A DNA stretch of 11,413 nucleotides from Thermoplasmata archaeon (GTDB taxonomy: Archaea > Thermoplasmatota > Thermoplasmata > JAGHBH01). The notes beneath the pieces were generated by a model. The model saw nothing but the letters and a program-made list of their open reading frames with translations. It searched no databases and was not told the DNA's origin. The position numbers and the translations under genes were made by a program. Position 1 is the first letter of the stretch; every line of letters starts with the position of its first letter. This document shows, piece by piece, positions 6,170 to 11,413 of this stretch. The stretch is from the NCBI GenBank assembly GCA_021161085.1, contig JAGHBH010000028.1, positions 1 through 11,413 on the forward strand. Direction: 5' to 3'.

Positions 6170-6265
6170 CGCCGTCGACCGGATTCGAACCGGTGACCTC
6201 TCGGTTTCTGCACCCTTGCTGTCTGGTGTAACAGCCGAGTGCTCCACCAGCTAAGCTACGACGGC
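6170..6265 (-). tRNA. tRNA-Asn (GUU), intron-containing
   Basis: Acceptor GCCGTCG/CGACGGC, D-arm (6241-6256), anticodon stem CTCGG/CCGAG, T-arm ACCGG-TTCGAAT-CCGGT, discriminator G73 and an encoded CCA (6167-6169). A 23-nt intron (6206-6228) separates positions 37 and 38. The bulge-helix-bulge motif is canonical: CUGU (32-35) pairs with intron GCAG, with 3-nt bulges UA|C and AA|A, and the inner helix begins ACC/GGU. Mature length is 73 nt. The 5' flank is an array of 65-bp units that each repeat the first 14 nt of this tRNA, so the true 5' end depends on RNase P choosing the complete copy. Confidence 0.95.
6206..6228 (-). other. Intron of tRNA-Asn, 23 nt, anticodon loop 37/38
   Basis: Excision gives the loop CUGUUAA on a perfect 5-bp stem. 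Both predicted cuts fall after the second base of a 3-nt bulge flanking a 4-bp helix, the standard target of archaeal tRNA endonuclease. Confidence 0.88.
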
Positions 6266-6420
6266 TTGTGTCGCATCTATGTCGTGGCGAATTAGGAGGA
6301 ACGATGTTCCTCTGTGTAAGCTACGACGGCTTGTATTGCGTTGTCGTCGTGGCGAATTAGGAGGAACGATGTTCCTCTGTGTAAGCTACGACGGCCGTAT
6401 TGTGGTGGTGTCGTGGCGGG
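6252..6420 (-). repeat. 65-bp tandem array made of tRNA-Asn 5' fragment, leader and hairpin
   Basis: Units start at 6252 (inside the real tRNA), 6317 and 6382. Each begins with a 14-bp match to the tRNA-Asn 5' end (plus strand TAAGCTACGACGGC). Units 1 and 2 then carry a variable stretch of about 15 bp and a constant half ending in the hairpin AGGAGGAACGATGTTCCTCT. The segments 6281-6330 and 6346-6395 are identical over 50 bp. The third unit decays after GTCGTGGCG near 6418. The array lies between the tRNA promoter (6453-6462) and the tRNA, so it should be in the tRNA precursor. Confidence 0.88.
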
Positions 6421-6452
6421 TTTGGGAGGGGGAGGGGATAGGGCATCTCTCG

Positions 6453-6462
6453 TATATATTTT
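6453..6462 (-). promoter_or_regulatory. TATA box, probable promoter of the tRNA-Asn transcript
   Basis: AAAATATATA on the minus strand, after the stop of the winged-helix gene (6498). The predicted start near 6430 would give an unusually long (about 165-nt) 5' leader containing the tandem tRNA-fragment units. Confidence 0.55.
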
Positions 6463-6497
6463 ATGTCGGCGTCTGGCGGATGGAGAGATTTGGGGTA

Positions 6498-6869
6498 TTA
6501 CAGGTATTCCTTCACCTCTTTCTCCACTTCTTCGACCATGCCTTCCAGGGATTTGATGGTCTCTTCCATGGAGCGCATGGCTTTCTGGAGTTTCCTCAGG
6601 AAGGGGAACACCTTTTTGGTGGTCACGGCGCCCTCTGGGGTGGGCTCTATGAGTCCGTCCTGTTCCAGGAGTCGGAGGCTGTATCTCACCTTGTGCTGTG
6701 GGTAGTCAAGTATCTCCGAGAGGCGGATTATACCTATGGGCTGGTTTTCCAGTATGGCTTTCAGCATTTCCACGTGCCTCTCCATGAGTTCTATCTCCAT
6801 CTCCAGTCTGCTGGCTATGGCGGGCATCTGCTGTTTTCTGCCTCTCTTCTTGGTGCTGAAGTCTATCAT
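6498..6869 (-). CDS. Archaeal winged-helix regulator with C-terminal coiled coil
   Basis: A 123-residue predicted DNA-binding protein. A basic N-terminus (KKRGRK, 7-12) precedes a winged helix (about 30-88) with the recognisable stretch ENQPIGIIRLSEIL (41-54), recognition helix HKVRYSLRLLEQDGLI (59-74) and a wing ending GAVTTKK. Residues 88-122 form a charged amphipathic helix (heptads of L/M/V with E/K), so it is likely a dimer through a coiled coil. I recognise it as a conserved type of archaeal transcription regulator without a firm name. The ATG at 6869 follows a GGGGTG ribosome-site-like element. Its own promoter carries two inverted repeats, so autoregulation is likely. It ends upstream of the tRNA-Asn promoter. 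Confidence 0.82.
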   Translation of the reverse strand: MIDFSTKKRGRKQQMPAIASRLEMEIELMERHVEMLKAILENQPIGIIRLSEILDYPQHKVRYSLRLLEQDGLIEPTPEGAVTTKKVFPFLRKLQKAMRSMEETIKSLEGMVEEVEKEVKEYL

Positions 6870-6880
6870 CGTTACACCCC

Positions 6881-6908
6881 GGTAAATGTTACCATGCTAA
6901 TTGTTAGC
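6881..6908 (-). promoter_or_regulatory. Twin operator-like dyads at the winged-helix gene promoter
   Basis: Two inverted repeats with the same geometry (5-bp arms, 3-bp spacer): GGTAA-ATG-TTACC at 6881-6893 and GCTAA-TTG-TTAGC at 6896-6908. Their centres are 15 bp apart, about 1.4 helical turns. They lie between the TATA box (6912-6921) and the start codon and span the predicted transcript start near 6890, the usual place for archaeal repressor sites. Autoregulation by the downstream protein is inferred. Confidence 0.65.
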
Positions 6909-6911
6909 CTG

Positions 6912-6921
6912 CCTATAAATA
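6912..6921 (-). promoter_or_regulatory. TATA box of the winged-helix regulator gene
   Basis: GTATTTATAG on the minus strand, predicting a start near 6890 and a leader of about 20 nt. The AT-rich gap from here to the HAD gene stop (7000) shows no gene. Confidence 0.6.
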
Positions 6922-6999
6922 CTTTATGCCTCATAAACACTTCACTTCCATAAGCATATATCCATTTTTTATATCCAATTATATATCATTTTCTGTGAA

Positions 7000-7665
7000 T
7001 TATGGTGTTTTCCATTTCCGGGGCGGTAATATGTGGGGGAGGATAAACCGGAGATCCTTCTCTTCTATCACAACGTCGGCAGCCCTTGCAACATCGTCGT
7101 CGTCGGCGTTGAACGCTATTCCGAGTCCGGCCTTTTTCATCATGGGGATGTCTATGTAGCTGTTCCCCACGGCGGCGGCCTCATGCGGCTCCACGTCTAT
7201 CTCGGCCAGGAAAGATAGAAACGGCGTAGCCTTGTCATCCAGAGCCACTTTGAGAACTCCCTCCCCCAGGATATATCCCTCGCCGTCCACGGCCAGGTCG
7301 TTGGCGTAGACGTATTCTATTCCCGTCTCCCTTGCCACTCTTTTGGCCAGGGGCATGAGACCCGCGCTCACTACCGCAGTTTTTATCCCGTGCTCCCGGA
7401 GGGTCTGGACGGTTTCCCTTGCCCCTTTCATAAGTCTGACCTCTTCCAGCGTCCTCTCTATGTCTCGGTAGTGGAGGGGCTTCTTCCGGCTTTTCCAGAG
7501 GGCGATATCCCTCCGCATGAACTCGCTGTCGTCTATCTCTCCCCTCTTGTAGGCCAGGTAGGATTCCTCGTTGTTGGTCCCGTAGTGACTGTGAACCCAG
7601 TCCCAGGAACTCCACACGTCTGCCAGAACGCCGTCCAGGTCGAAGGCCACGGCCCGGCACTTCAT
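7000..7665 (-). CDS. HAD-family phosphatase (phosphoserine-phosphatase-like)
   Basis: A 221-residue cytoplasmic hydrolase. Motif I is FDLDGVLAD (nucleophile D9, acid/base D11). A helical cap (about 18-80) follows, then motif II VVSAG (S100), motif III lysine in LDDKATPFL (K145), and motif IV VGNSYIDIPMM (167-176) with D172. The cap position and the VKxxG-like spacing resemble the SerB/HAD-IB group, but the substrate cannot be read from the sequence. The first acidic position of motif IV is Asn168 instead of Asp, which some archaeal members may share. The start at 7665 sits right at the conserved motif I and has an AGGATGA site upstream; a longer open frame to 7908 overlaps the TPR gene and has no domain sense. 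It lies 65 bp after the TPR gene stop, probably in the same operon. Confidence 0.88.
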   Translation of the reverse strand: MKCRAVAFDLDGVLADVWSSWDWVHSHYGTNNEESYLAYKRGEIDDSEFMRRDIALWKSRKKPLHYRDIERTLEEVRLMKGARETVQTLREHGIKTAVVSAGLMPLAKRVARETGIEYVYANDLAVDGEGYILGEGVLKVALDDKATPFLSFLAEIDVEPHEAAAVGNSYIDIPMMKKAGLGIAFNADDDDVARAADVVIEEKDLRFILPHILPPRKWKTP

Positions 7666-7730
7666 CCCGCGTTCATCCTGTCTGTGGTCCGTCACGTTCT
7701 CACCGACGGGCGGGGTATGGTCTCCGGCCC

Positions 7731-9068
7731 TTAATCTTTTCTTCCTGCCGTCTGTTGTCTCCGGTTTTTCCCGCCGGTTTTCGTCCTGACGATCTCCGCC
7801 TGAACCTCTCCCGCTCTCTCCTGGTTGCCCAGGGAAAGAAATATATCCAGAGCCCTTTTCAAGAATTCCTTGGCTTTCTCCGGTTTTCCCCACTGGTTGT
7901 AGAAACATCCCGCCTCGTACAGGGCGTCGGCGGTTCTGTAGGGCATGTCCAGGCGTTCCCTTATCTCCAGGGTTTTCTTGAAGTATTTTTCCGCCTCCTC
8001 CATGTCGCCCTTCAGCCGATGGGTTACGGCGTACGACATATACACGCCGGAGAGGCCGAGTTCGTCGTTCAGCTCGTGGAATATCTCCTCGGAACGCCTG
8101 CAGTGTTCAAGGGCCTCGTCATATCTTCTCATCCTGGCCAGGTCTTCGGCGGCGTTGAATCCCGCCCACCCTTCCATGTAGCGGTATCCCACCTCTGAGG
8201 AGACGGATATGCATCTCTCGTAATACTCGAGGCTGTGTCTGAAGAGCCCCCTCCTGGCGTACATGACCCCCATGTTGTTGTAGAGGGTGGCCAGGCTCCT
8301 CTCGTCTCCGGCTTTTTCCAGGGCTTCCATGCTTTTCTTTGCGGCCTCCACGGCGTCCTGGAACTTCCCCCATTCATCGTAGACGTTAGCCAGTGAGAGA
8401 TATATTCTCCCTTCCAGCCGGGGGTCTCCCACATCTCTGGCTTTTTCTAGGGCTTCTGCAAGGACATCGGCGGCCTTTCTGTACTCTCCCATCCTCCAGT
8501 AGACGGCCCCCATGGACTGCACGGCCTGGACCGCCTTTTCCACGTCCCCCGTCCTCTCGTATATTTTTCTGGCGGATGTCACCTCTTCCAGGGCCCTTTT
8601 CTTCTCCCCGGTTCGGAGGTGGTATTCCCCCGATATGAGCAGGAAGCGTGCCATTGACCGGGGGTTCTTCCCCCGCATCCATTCCACGGGCATCTTCTCT
8701 ATGACTGCCTGGACTGTCTTCATGTCCCCCACATTCTTTGCGGCCTCCAGCATGTCCAGCTGTTCCTCTATGGTCTTTCCGGAGACCTCTCCCGTTATGG
8801 AGATGCCCGTTTTTTCCGCCAGCTTCTTCATCTCCTCGAAGACCTTCCTGGCCTTGTCCCTCCCGTAAAAGGATACGGCTTCCGACAGTGCGAGGGCGAT
8901 TGAGGGGATGTCCTCCGGCCCAACGGTTTCCGGGTTCATGCCGGCCACCTCCAGCTGTCTGACCAAGATATGGACTCCCGAGGGACCCATCTCCCTTTCG
9001 AGTATGGAGGCGACCTTCTTTCCCGTGTAGGAGAACCTCTCCGTGTCGAACGTCTGGACGGTGTACAT
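7731..9068 (-). CDS. TPR-repeat protein with conserved archaeal N-terminal domain
   Basis: A 445-residue cytoplasmic protein. The N-terminal part (about 1-75), with ILEREMGPSGVHILVRQLE and EDIPSIALALSEAV, is a compact helical module I have seen at the head of archaeal signalling and TPR proteins; its role is unknown. From about residue 95 to 425 there is a run of tetratricopeptide repeats of the 36-40-residue, Rapsyn/LGN-like type: MGAVYWRMGEYRKAADVLAE, LYNNMGVMYARRGLFRHSLE, VTHRLKGDMEEAEKYFKKTL, CFYNQWGKPEKAKEFLKRAL. The tail is basic (KTGGKNRRQQTAGRKD). It is probably a scaffold or an effector-binding protein. The ATG at 9068 (MYTVQTFDTERF) has a purine-rich site (AGGGAAG) upstream; the ATG at 9113 adds only a non-conserved tail and lacks such a site. 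Confidence 0.85.
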   Translation of the reverse strand: MYTVQTFDTERFSYTGKKVASILEREMGPSGVHILVRQLEVAGMNPETVGPEDIPSIALALSEAVSFYGRDKARKVFEEMKKLAEKTGISITGEVSGKTIEEQLDMLEAAKNVGDMKTVQAVIEKMPVEWMRGKNPRSMARFLLISGEYHLRTGEKKRALEEVTSARKIYERTGDVEKAVQAVQSMGAVYWRMGEYRKAADVLAEALEKARDVGDPRLEGRIYLSLANVYDEWGKFQDAVEAAKKSMEALEKAGDERSLATLYNNMGVMYARRGLFRHSLEYYERCISVSSEVGYRYMEGWAGFNAAEDLARMRRYDEALEHCRRSEEIFHELNDELGLSGVYMSYAVTHRLKGDMEEAEKYFKKTLEIRERLDMPYRTADALYEAGCFYNQWGKPEKAKEFLKRALDIFLSLGNQERAGEVQAEIVRTKTGGKNRRQQTAGRKD

Positions 9069-9119
9069 GTCTTCCCTGCCTGCTGGGACACATGGAAAGG
9101 GAGTTAATAACACTTTCTA

Positions 9120-9148
9120 CTTTTTATTCTCCGTTAAGTATTTTATTT
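9120..9148 (-). promoter_or_regulatory. Probable promoter region of the TPR-HAD operon
   Basis: AT-rich stretch with two TATA-like candidates on the minus strand, AAATAAAATA (9139-9148) and an AATAAAAAG element (9120-9128). They would give leaders of about 50 or 30 nt before the ATG at 9068. The sequence does not choose between them. A short GTTA-A-TAAC dyad lies at 9103-9111. Confidence 0.4.
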
Positions 9149-9228
9149 GTTGTTGTTTTTCCATATTTTTCTCTGGTTTTTCTAATGAAACACTTGAAGT
9201 TTACGAGTTTCCCCTCCCACAGCACCCC

Positions 9229-9252
9229 GGTCCGTTCCTCGGTCCGTTCCTA
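9229..9252. repeat. Tandem 12-bp repeat in the divergent intergenic region
   Basis: GGTCCGTTCCTC (9229-9240) is followed head to tail by GGTCCGTTCCTA (9241-9252), 11 of 12 identical, just upstream of the TATA box of the surface-protein gene. It is placed where an archaeal activator could bind, but it could be a simple duplication. Confidence 0.6.
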
Positions 9253-9268
9253 GCTGTTCATCATCTTC

Positions 9269-9295
9269 CTATAAACTATTAAGTAATGGTACCAT
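9269..9295 (+). promoter_or_regulatory. TATA box and adjoining palindrome of the surface-protein gene
   Basis: CTATAAACTA (9269-9278) predicts a transcript start near 9299 and a leader of about 50 nt with a GGGGAGATGA ribosome site before the ATG at 9351. The perfect palindrome ATGGTACCAT (9286-9295), within TAATGGTACCATCATTA, lies between the TATA box and the start site, a repressor-type position. Confidence 0.6.
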
Positions 9296-9350
9296 CATTA
9301 GCCTGTACCGTTAGCGTGCAACACCGCACCCACCAGTAGGGGAGATGAGT

Positions 9351-11413
9351 ATGAGAGAGAACGCCGCAGTGAAAATGGCAGCCTTACTGACCGTTATGAT
9401 ACTGCTTCCCGTGATAGCCCCCATGACCCGGGAGGGAGAGGCGGCATCAGCCAGTCTGCCCGGTCCTGACGCCAGCCGGGCTGTGGAGCCGGCCTCTCAC
9501 CTTTCTATAGTGGAAATAGGGGGAAGGTATTCCCTATCCTCGATGGAAATTGCCTCCATCAGGATAACCGACACCCCGGGGGGGGCGACCGTGGCGGATA
9601 TGAAACTGTTCAAGAACGAGGCTCCGGCCATGGTATGGGCCAGCGCCTACGACCCCGGCGGCACATATCTGGGAACGGTTAACGTCACATGGACGACGGA
9701 CACCGGAGCGGAGGTGGACCCCTACGGACCGGCGACGAACATCACCCCCGCGGACATAGGCGACGGAACCCTGGATGCCACGTACTCCGGCCTTCGGGCT
9801 CCTGTGACGGAAGGGCCGTGGAGCGTCAACACCACGTCGGAATCCTCCACACCTCCCCCCAGCTATCTGGTCTACGGGGAAACATCTCCCGGTGCCCTGG
9901 TGGTCATGTGGATAAACGGCTCCGAGGACGAGAGATGGAGCACCGTTGCGGACGCCAGCGGCTCGTTTTCCTCCTCTCTCCCCTACATATATCACTCTGG
10001 AGACACCCTGGAGATGGAGTTCTTCCTCGGCGGTCCCGGCGGAGCCTACGGCAGGGCTTCCCACCCCCTGAGCGGGACACAACCGGAATACCTGGGCGAC
10101 CACTCGTCCCTCTCACCATACCAGCCCCCCGATCCCATATCCAACCTCACGTTCTCCGACATAACCAGCAACAGCATCTCCGTCTCCTATCTCTCGGACG
10201 ACGAGGTGGAGACATACGTGGAATACGACACGGACCCCGGCTTCTCCTCCCCCATGTCAACCCCTAACTCCACGGGCGTCACCCACCAGTTCGTCCTCCC
10301 TGAACTCGACCCCTCCACGGAATACCACCTCCGCATAACCTACCGGTACACCAGCCAGCCCATAACGACGAGCATGAACCTCACCATACTGACACTGGAT
10401 TTCATACTCATCGTGGGCAGCCCCGACTCCGGCGGACCGGTGGTGGAAGACCAGACCGTGGCTGTGAACCATACCCTAACCGGATACGCCGCCGGATACA
10501 ACAGCGGTGAAGGATACGTCAAGGACGTGGAGGCCGCATGGACGGTGCAGAACACGGGCTCGGAGGCGTCCACCAGCCCGGCCACAGGGGTCTCCAGCAC
10601 CTTCAACGCCGGGATGTCCGGCGGCACGGCCACATGGCGGGCGGAATACCTGGGAAAGGCGGACTCCGTGGTGTTCACTATCCTATCCCCGACGGTGGAC
10701 AGCATAGAGATAGTGGATTCTCCCGGGACAGGAATGACCCAGATGGGGGATATGACGGTTCCGGTGGGATATGAGATTGCTGGCTATGCTGCCGTCTTCA
10801 ACGACACCGTCGGCTATATAGGGGACGTGGCGGCCACCTGGAGCATATCCAACAGCGGAGGGGCGAACGCCCAGACCTCCCCAGGCAACGGCACGTCCAG
10901 CACATTCAACTCCGGGACCGCGGGCGGCATGGCCATTTGGATGGCCCAGTATGGAGGACTATTCGACCAGGTGCAGTTCACCGTTCTGGACCCCACCATT
11001 GACAGTATAGAGATAGTGGACTCCCCCGGTGTTGGTACGAACCCCGTGGGGGATACGACGGTTCCGGTGGGATACGATGTCACCGGCTATGCGGCAGCAT
11101 TCAACGACACCGTAGGCTATCTGGCCGATGTGGAGGCGGAGTGGACCGTGGAGAACCATGGTGGGGCAGCGGCATCAACATCGCCCTCCAACGGCACGTC
11201 CAGCACGTTCAACTCGGGAGCCAGCGGCGGGTGGTCGCTCTGGCATGCCTCCTACGGCGGGGTGGAGGATTCGGTGAACATGACCATAGAACCGCCCAGG
11301 GCAGACAGACTCCTCGTCAGAACGGAGCCGGGCGGAGGGGGGGAGAACATCACCGACCGCTCCGAGACAACATGGTCCGCTCTCAAGGGCTATGCAGTCC
11401 TGTGGAACGACAC
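9351..11413 (+). CDS. Large secreted surface protein with FN3 and Ig-like tandem repeats, 3' end outside window
   Basis: An open frame of 687 codons that runs off the window. The N-terminus is a signal peptide (MRENAAVKMAALLTVM..., hydrophobic about 8-26). An N-terminal region of unknown fold (about 35-258) follows. Then there is a fibronectin type III-like domain (259-348; DPISNLTFSDITSNSISVSY...LDPSTEYHLRITY) and about 100-residue Ig-like repeats starting at residues 349, 449, 550 and 651 (last one cut). The repeats share TVxVxxxxxGYAAxxN, a conserved Trp strand (W[TS][VI]xNxG), and STFNxGxxGG followed by W.A.Y. Sequons (NxS/T) are frequent, pointing to an N-glycosylated cell-surface or S-layer-associated adhesin-like protein. 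The start has a GGGGAGATGA ribosome site. Function beyond surface location cannot be inferred. It is divergent from the TPR-HAD operon. Confidence 0.9.
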   Translation, partial: MRENAAVKMAALLTVMILLPVIAPMTREGEAASASLPGPDASRAVEPASHLSIVEIGGRYSLSSMEIASIRITDTPGGATVADMKLFKNEAPAMVWASAYDPGGTYLGTVNVTWTTDTGAEVDPYGPATNITPADIGDGTLDATYSGLRAPVTEGPWSVNTTSESSTPPPSYLVYGETSPGALVVMWINGSEDERWSTVADASGSFSSSLPYIYHSGDTLEMEFFLGGPGGAYGRASHPLSGTQPEYLGDHSSLSPYQPPDPISNLTFSDITSNSISVSYLSDDEVETYVEYDTDPGFSSPMSTPNSTGVTHQFVLPELDPSTEYHLRITYRYTSQPITTSMNLTILTLDFILIVGSPDSGGPVVEDQTVAVNHTLTGYAAGYNSGEGYVKDVEAAWTVQNTGSEASTSPATGVSSTFNAGMSGGTATWRAEYLGKADSVVFTILSPTVDSIEIVDSPGTGMTQMGDMTVPVGYEIAGYAAVFNDTVGYIGDVAATWSISNSGGANAQTSPGNGTSSTFNSGTAGGMAIWMAQYGGLFDQVQFTVLDPTIDSIEIVDSPGVGTNPVGDTTVPVGYDVTGYAAAFNDTVGYLADVEAEWTVENHGGAAASTSPSNGTSSTFNSGASGGWSLWHASYGGVEDSVNMTIEPPRADRLLVRTEPGGGGENITDRSETTWSALKGYAVLWND
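10395..11413 (+). repeat. Tandem ~300-bp repeats encoding Ig-like domains
   Basis: Units at 10395-10694, 10695-10997, 10998-11300 and 11301 onward (cut). Units 2 and 3 are the most alike, sharing for example DSIEIVDSPG, VPVGY, FNDTVGY and GTSSTFNSG at the protein level, with frequent identity at the DNA level, consistent with recent duplication or gene conversion. Units 1 and 4 are more diverged. Confidence 0.85.

Noticed and set aside
5764..6213. In-frame upstream extension of the small membrane protein
   Set aside because: It crosses the tRNA(CAU) gene and the repeat block; the ribosome site at 5771-5779 fixes the start at 5763.
6252..6420. CRISPR array
   Set aside because: Repeats are long (50 identical bp), spacers are only about 15 bp and similar to each other, and the repeat contains a tRNA 5' end; no cas gene is in view.
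7666..7908. Longer start for the HAD phosphatase
   Set aside because: The extension overlaps the TPR gene in another frame and adds low-complexity charged residues before the conserved N-terminal motif I.

Overview
This is a GC-rich window from an archaeon. Both tRNA genes carry introns at the canonical archaeal position (after nucleotide 37), each with a bulge-helix-bulge fold. Promoters are TATA boxes about 25-28 nt upstream of the inferred transcript starts. Several genes appear leaderless or have archaeal-type ribosome sites, and two large secreted proteins are rich in N-glycosylation sequons. The protein families (DUF4443-like regulator, short winged-helix regulator, TPR protein with a conserved archaeal N-terminal domain, PQQ/PKD membrane-anchored protein) fit the Euryarchaeota, most likely the Thermoplasmatota. 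That placement is inference from family resemblance, not from a search.

Layout. 1-366 (-): start of a two-TM potassium channel with an RCK/TrkA-N domain, cut by the window edge. 474-2594 (-): secreted, C-terminally anchored PQQ-propeller/PKD protein, whose TATA box lies inside a perfect inverted repeat. 2665-3306 (-): DUF4443-like regulator, preceded with no gap by a small rubredoxin-like gene (3307-3576) that is readable only if two homopolymer-run frameshifts are corrected. 3815-4720 (+): purC, divergent from that pair and convergent with a leaderless zinc-ribbon/TPR gene (4734-5363, -). 5503-5763 (-): small two-TM protein. 5813-6265 (-): tRNA(CAU) and tRNA-Asn(GUU), both with introns. 6498-6869 (-): winged-helix/coiled-coil regulator with twin operator-like dyads at its own promoter. 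7000-9068 (-): a TPR protein followed by a HAD-family phosphatase, probably one operon. 9351-11413 (+): a large secreted surface protein with about 100-residue Ig-like tandem repeats, open at the window edge.

The most unusual part is the tRNA region. Upstream of each tRNA there are extra copies of that tRNA's own first 13-14 nucleotides. Each copy stops at the same place (the D-stem/D-loop border) and is followed by a GAGGAA...TTCCTC hairpin. For tRNA-Asn this forms a 65-bp tandem array containing a perfect 50-bp repeat. For tRNA(CAU) the interrupting segment is longer and contains two copies of another 21-bp repeat. This looks like the footprint of a small hairpin element that targets, or is duplicated with, tRNA 5' ends.

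The remaining genes do not form one pathway. They combine purine synthesis, redox/regulatory genes, cell-surface proteins and TPR adaptor proteins, and each gene or pair has its own promoter.
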